This document shows, one piece after another, positions 62,285 through 64,000 of a DNA stretch of 64,000 nucleotides. The DNA comes from Pacificimonas aurantium (lineage in GTDB: Bacteria; Pseudomonadota; Alphaproteobacteria; Sphingomonadales; Sphingomonadaceae). The stretch spans positions 868,001 to 932,000 of the forward strand of contig NZ_JAGSGB010000002.1 in NCBI RefSeq assembly GCF_020092905.1, given 5' to 3'. The notes below the pieces were generated by a model. That model was given only the letters and a program-made list of their open reading frames with translations. It did no database searches and had not been told where the DNA came from. Every line of letters begins with the position of its first letter. Position 1 is the stretch's first letter. A program made the position numbers and the translations under genes.

Positions 62285-64000
62285 ATGTTAGAAAAGTTTT
62301 CGCATCTGAAGATCTCCGCGAAAATTGCGGCGGGTCTCAGCCTGTTCGTGGCGCTGGCGATCTTCATCACCGCCTATGGCACGATCACGCTCAACCAGAA
62401 CGCTGCAGTAACGGAAAAGCTCGCCGGCGAGACCGCACTCATCCTGGAGATCGCCTCCGAAGCGAATGAGGCCAAGACCCGCGAACACCAGATCTGGTTC
62501 CAGACCGTGATCGAGAACGACGCGCCCGACTTCGAAGTCTTCATGGATGAGATCGCCGAAGAGCGCGGTGCAGTCGACGGCTATTTCGAGAAGGTGCGCC
62601 CCATGCTGTCTGGCGAGAATGCCGCGAACCTGGCGATCGTCGAGCGGGAAATGGCGACGTACCGCGCCGCGACCGACCAGATCCCGGCCCTGTGGTATGA
62701 TGGCATGCGCGACGAAGCCGAGGACGTTCTGCAGCACGAAGCGAAGGAACCGTTCGAGACGATGGATGCGGCGCTGACCGAGATCGTGGATGAACAGCGC
62801 GAAGCCCTGATTTTCGGCGTCGCCGAAGCCAAGTCCGACGCCAGCTTCGCCACGTGGCAGCTCATCATCGTGTCCGCCCTGGGCCTGCTGCTGATCGGCG
62901 GCACGGTACTCTGGATCGTGCGCAAGCAGATCACCCAGCCGCTGGAAGGCCTGACGCGTCAGATGGATGATCTGACAGCGGGTCGCTACAACATCGACAT
63001 TACGGGTACGGACCGGGCCGACGAGGTAGGCGCGATTGCCCGCGCCCTGAACGTCTTTCGCGACACCGGCCAGGAGAAGGTCGAGGCAGACAAGGAGCAG
63101 AAGGTCGTGGTCGACACGCTGTCCGAACGCCTTGCTACCCTCGCCGAAGGTGACCTCACCGCCAATGTGGATGTAGAATTCGCCCCGGCCTATGCCCAGC
63201 TGAAGCGTAATTATAACGACGCGGTTGCGTCGCTGCGCGAGCTGATCGGGTCGGTGATGGACAGTGCGGGCGCGATCCGCAACGGCTCGAACGAGATCAT
63301 GCAGGCGTCGGAAGACCTGGCGCGGCGGACGGAATCGAACGCCGCCAGCCTGGAGGAGACCGCCGCGTCGCTGACCGAGGTCGACGGCCGCGTGAAGGCC
63401 ACCGCCAAGGCCGCCCGCCAGACCGTCACCCGCGCCGACGAAGCCATCGAGACCGTCGGGTCGGGCCGCAGCGTCGCCCAGTGCGCGGTGCAGGCGATGG
63501 AGCGCGTCTCCGAAAATGCGCAGGACATCGACGCCGTCATCGAGGGCCTCGACAAGATCGCCTTCCAGACCCGCGTCCTTGCCATGAACGCCGCCGTCGA
63601 GGCAGGCCGTGCCGGTGAGGCAGGCCGCGGCTTCGCCGTCGTCGCCGACCTCGTCTCCGCGCTGGCCATGCGCGCCGAGGAAGAGTCGAAGAATGCCCGC
63701 GAACAGCTGACCGTCACCCAGACCGGCATCTCGTCGGCCGTGGAGGAAGTCCGCAAGGTCGACGGTGCGCTTGCCGATATCGCTACCGGCGTCGGCGAGG
63801 TGCACGAACTGCTCGGCTCCATGGCCCGGGACAACGAGGCGCAGTCGAATGCCCTGACCCAGGTGTCGGTCGCGATCGGCGACATGGACAAGGCCACCCA
63901 GCAGAACGCCGCGATGGTCGAGGAAACCTCCGCCGCCGCGCGTAGCCTGTCGGGCGAGGTCACCCAGCTGAGCGACCAGGCCAGCCGCTTCCGCATCGGC
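62285..64000 (+). CDS. Methyl-accepting chemotaxis protein (runs off the window)
   Basis: An open frame of at least 572 codons from the ATG at 62285 to the window edge. A membrane helix lies at about residues 12-34, an external helical domain at about 35-188, and a second helix at about 191-214. A HAMP domain follows (RKQITQPLEGLTRQMDDLTAG), then a long coiled-coil signalling domain. The hairpin tip is at about residue 425: IAFQTRVLAMNAAVEAGRAG and GRGFAVVADLVSALAMRAEEE. It differs from the usual QTNxLALNAAVEAARAG. The end of the gene is outside the window. Confidence 0.92.
   Translation, partial: MLEKFSHLKISAKIAAGLSLFVALAIFITAYGTITLNQNAAVTEKLAGETALILEIASEANEAKTREHQIWFQTVIENDAPDFEVFMDEIAEERGAVDGYFEKVRPMLSGENAANLAIVEREMATYRAATDQIPALWYDGMRDEAEDVLQHEAKEPFETMDAALTEIVDEQREALIFGVAEAKSDASFATWQLIIVSALGLLLIGGTVLWIVRKQITQPLEGLTRQMDDLTAGRYNIDITGTDRADEVGAIARALNVFRDTGQEKVEADKEQKVVVDTLSERLATLAEGDLTANVDVEFAPAYAQLKRNYNDAVASLRELIGSVMDSAGAIRNGSNEIMQASEDLARRTESNAASLEETAASLTEVDGRVKATAKAARQTVTRADEAIETVGSGRSVAQCAVQAMERVSENAQDIDAVIEGLDKIAFQTRVLAMNAAVEAGRAGEAGRGFAVVADLVSALAMRAEEESKNAREQLTVTQTGISSAVEEVRKVDGALADIATGVGEVHELLGSMARDNEAQSNALTQVSVAIGDMDKATQQNAAMVEETSAAARSLSGEVTQLSDQASRFRIG

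Overview
The window reads as chromosomal DNA of a GC-rich alphaproteobacterium, most likely of the Sphingomonadales. Support comes from a prfB gene with a programmed frameshift, an RNase E with an acidic insert and a basic/acidic tail, the mreBCD-mrdA-rodA order, TonB-dependent uptake with Tat-exported hydrolases, and an alphaproteobacterial type of chemoreceptor. The assignment rests on gene content only. I see no insertion sequence, integrase, prophage or CRISPR array, and no clearly broken gene. Coding density is high and both strands are used.

Region 1 (0-30 kb) is mostly housekeeping: a small membrane protein, TonB, a large HPII-type catalase with a good terminator, prfB, PBP1a, an MFS permease, a DUF3089 hydrolase overlapping an acyl-CoA ligase, a ZIP-like transporter, a small lipoprotein, an AmiC-type amidase, RNase E, an M48/TPR periplasmic protease, a DsbA-like protein, modABC (ModC lacks its molybdate-sensing domain), mutL, the rod-shape operon, tRNA-Lys(CTT), and a divergent pair of a membrane-anchored winged-helix regulator and a serine hydrolase.

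Region 2 (30.9-44.2 kb) is an aromatic catabolic island with two MarR regulators. It holds an IorAB-type 2-oxoacid:ferredoxin oxidoreductase, a cyclase-family hydrolase of isatin-hydrolase length, a fused anthraniloyl/salicylyl-CoA-type monooxygenase, a 4HBT-type thioesterase, a gentisate-dioxygenase-like cupin, a fumarylpyruvate-hydrolase-like enzyme, a nitrilase, a flavin-binding protein, a RidA protein and a VOC protein. I infer a route isatin -> isatinate -> anthraniloyl-CoA -> 5-hydroxyanthraniloyl-CoA -> 5-hydroxyanthranilate -> ring cleavage, which would need no CoA ligase. A perfect 18-bp palindrome lies between the divergent cyclase and marR genes.

Region 3 (44.2-62 kb) looks like a scavenging island for peptides or imino acids. 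It has a three-subunit FAD/[2Fe-2S] amine dehydrogenase of the HcnABC/D-hydroxyproline-dehydrogenase type, a DapA-family lyase/deaminase, a LysR regulator, a sodium:solute symporter with a DUF3311 partner, two Tat-exported DUF885 metallohydrolases, a TonB-dependent receptor, a small SnoaL-like lipoprotein, two tandem amidohydrolases and a porin-like barrel. Three TTGC-N7-GCAA inverted repeats lie in three promoter regions of this island, one of them directly upstream of the LysR gene, so a single LysR regulon is plausible. The window ends inside a methyl-accepting chemotaxis protein.
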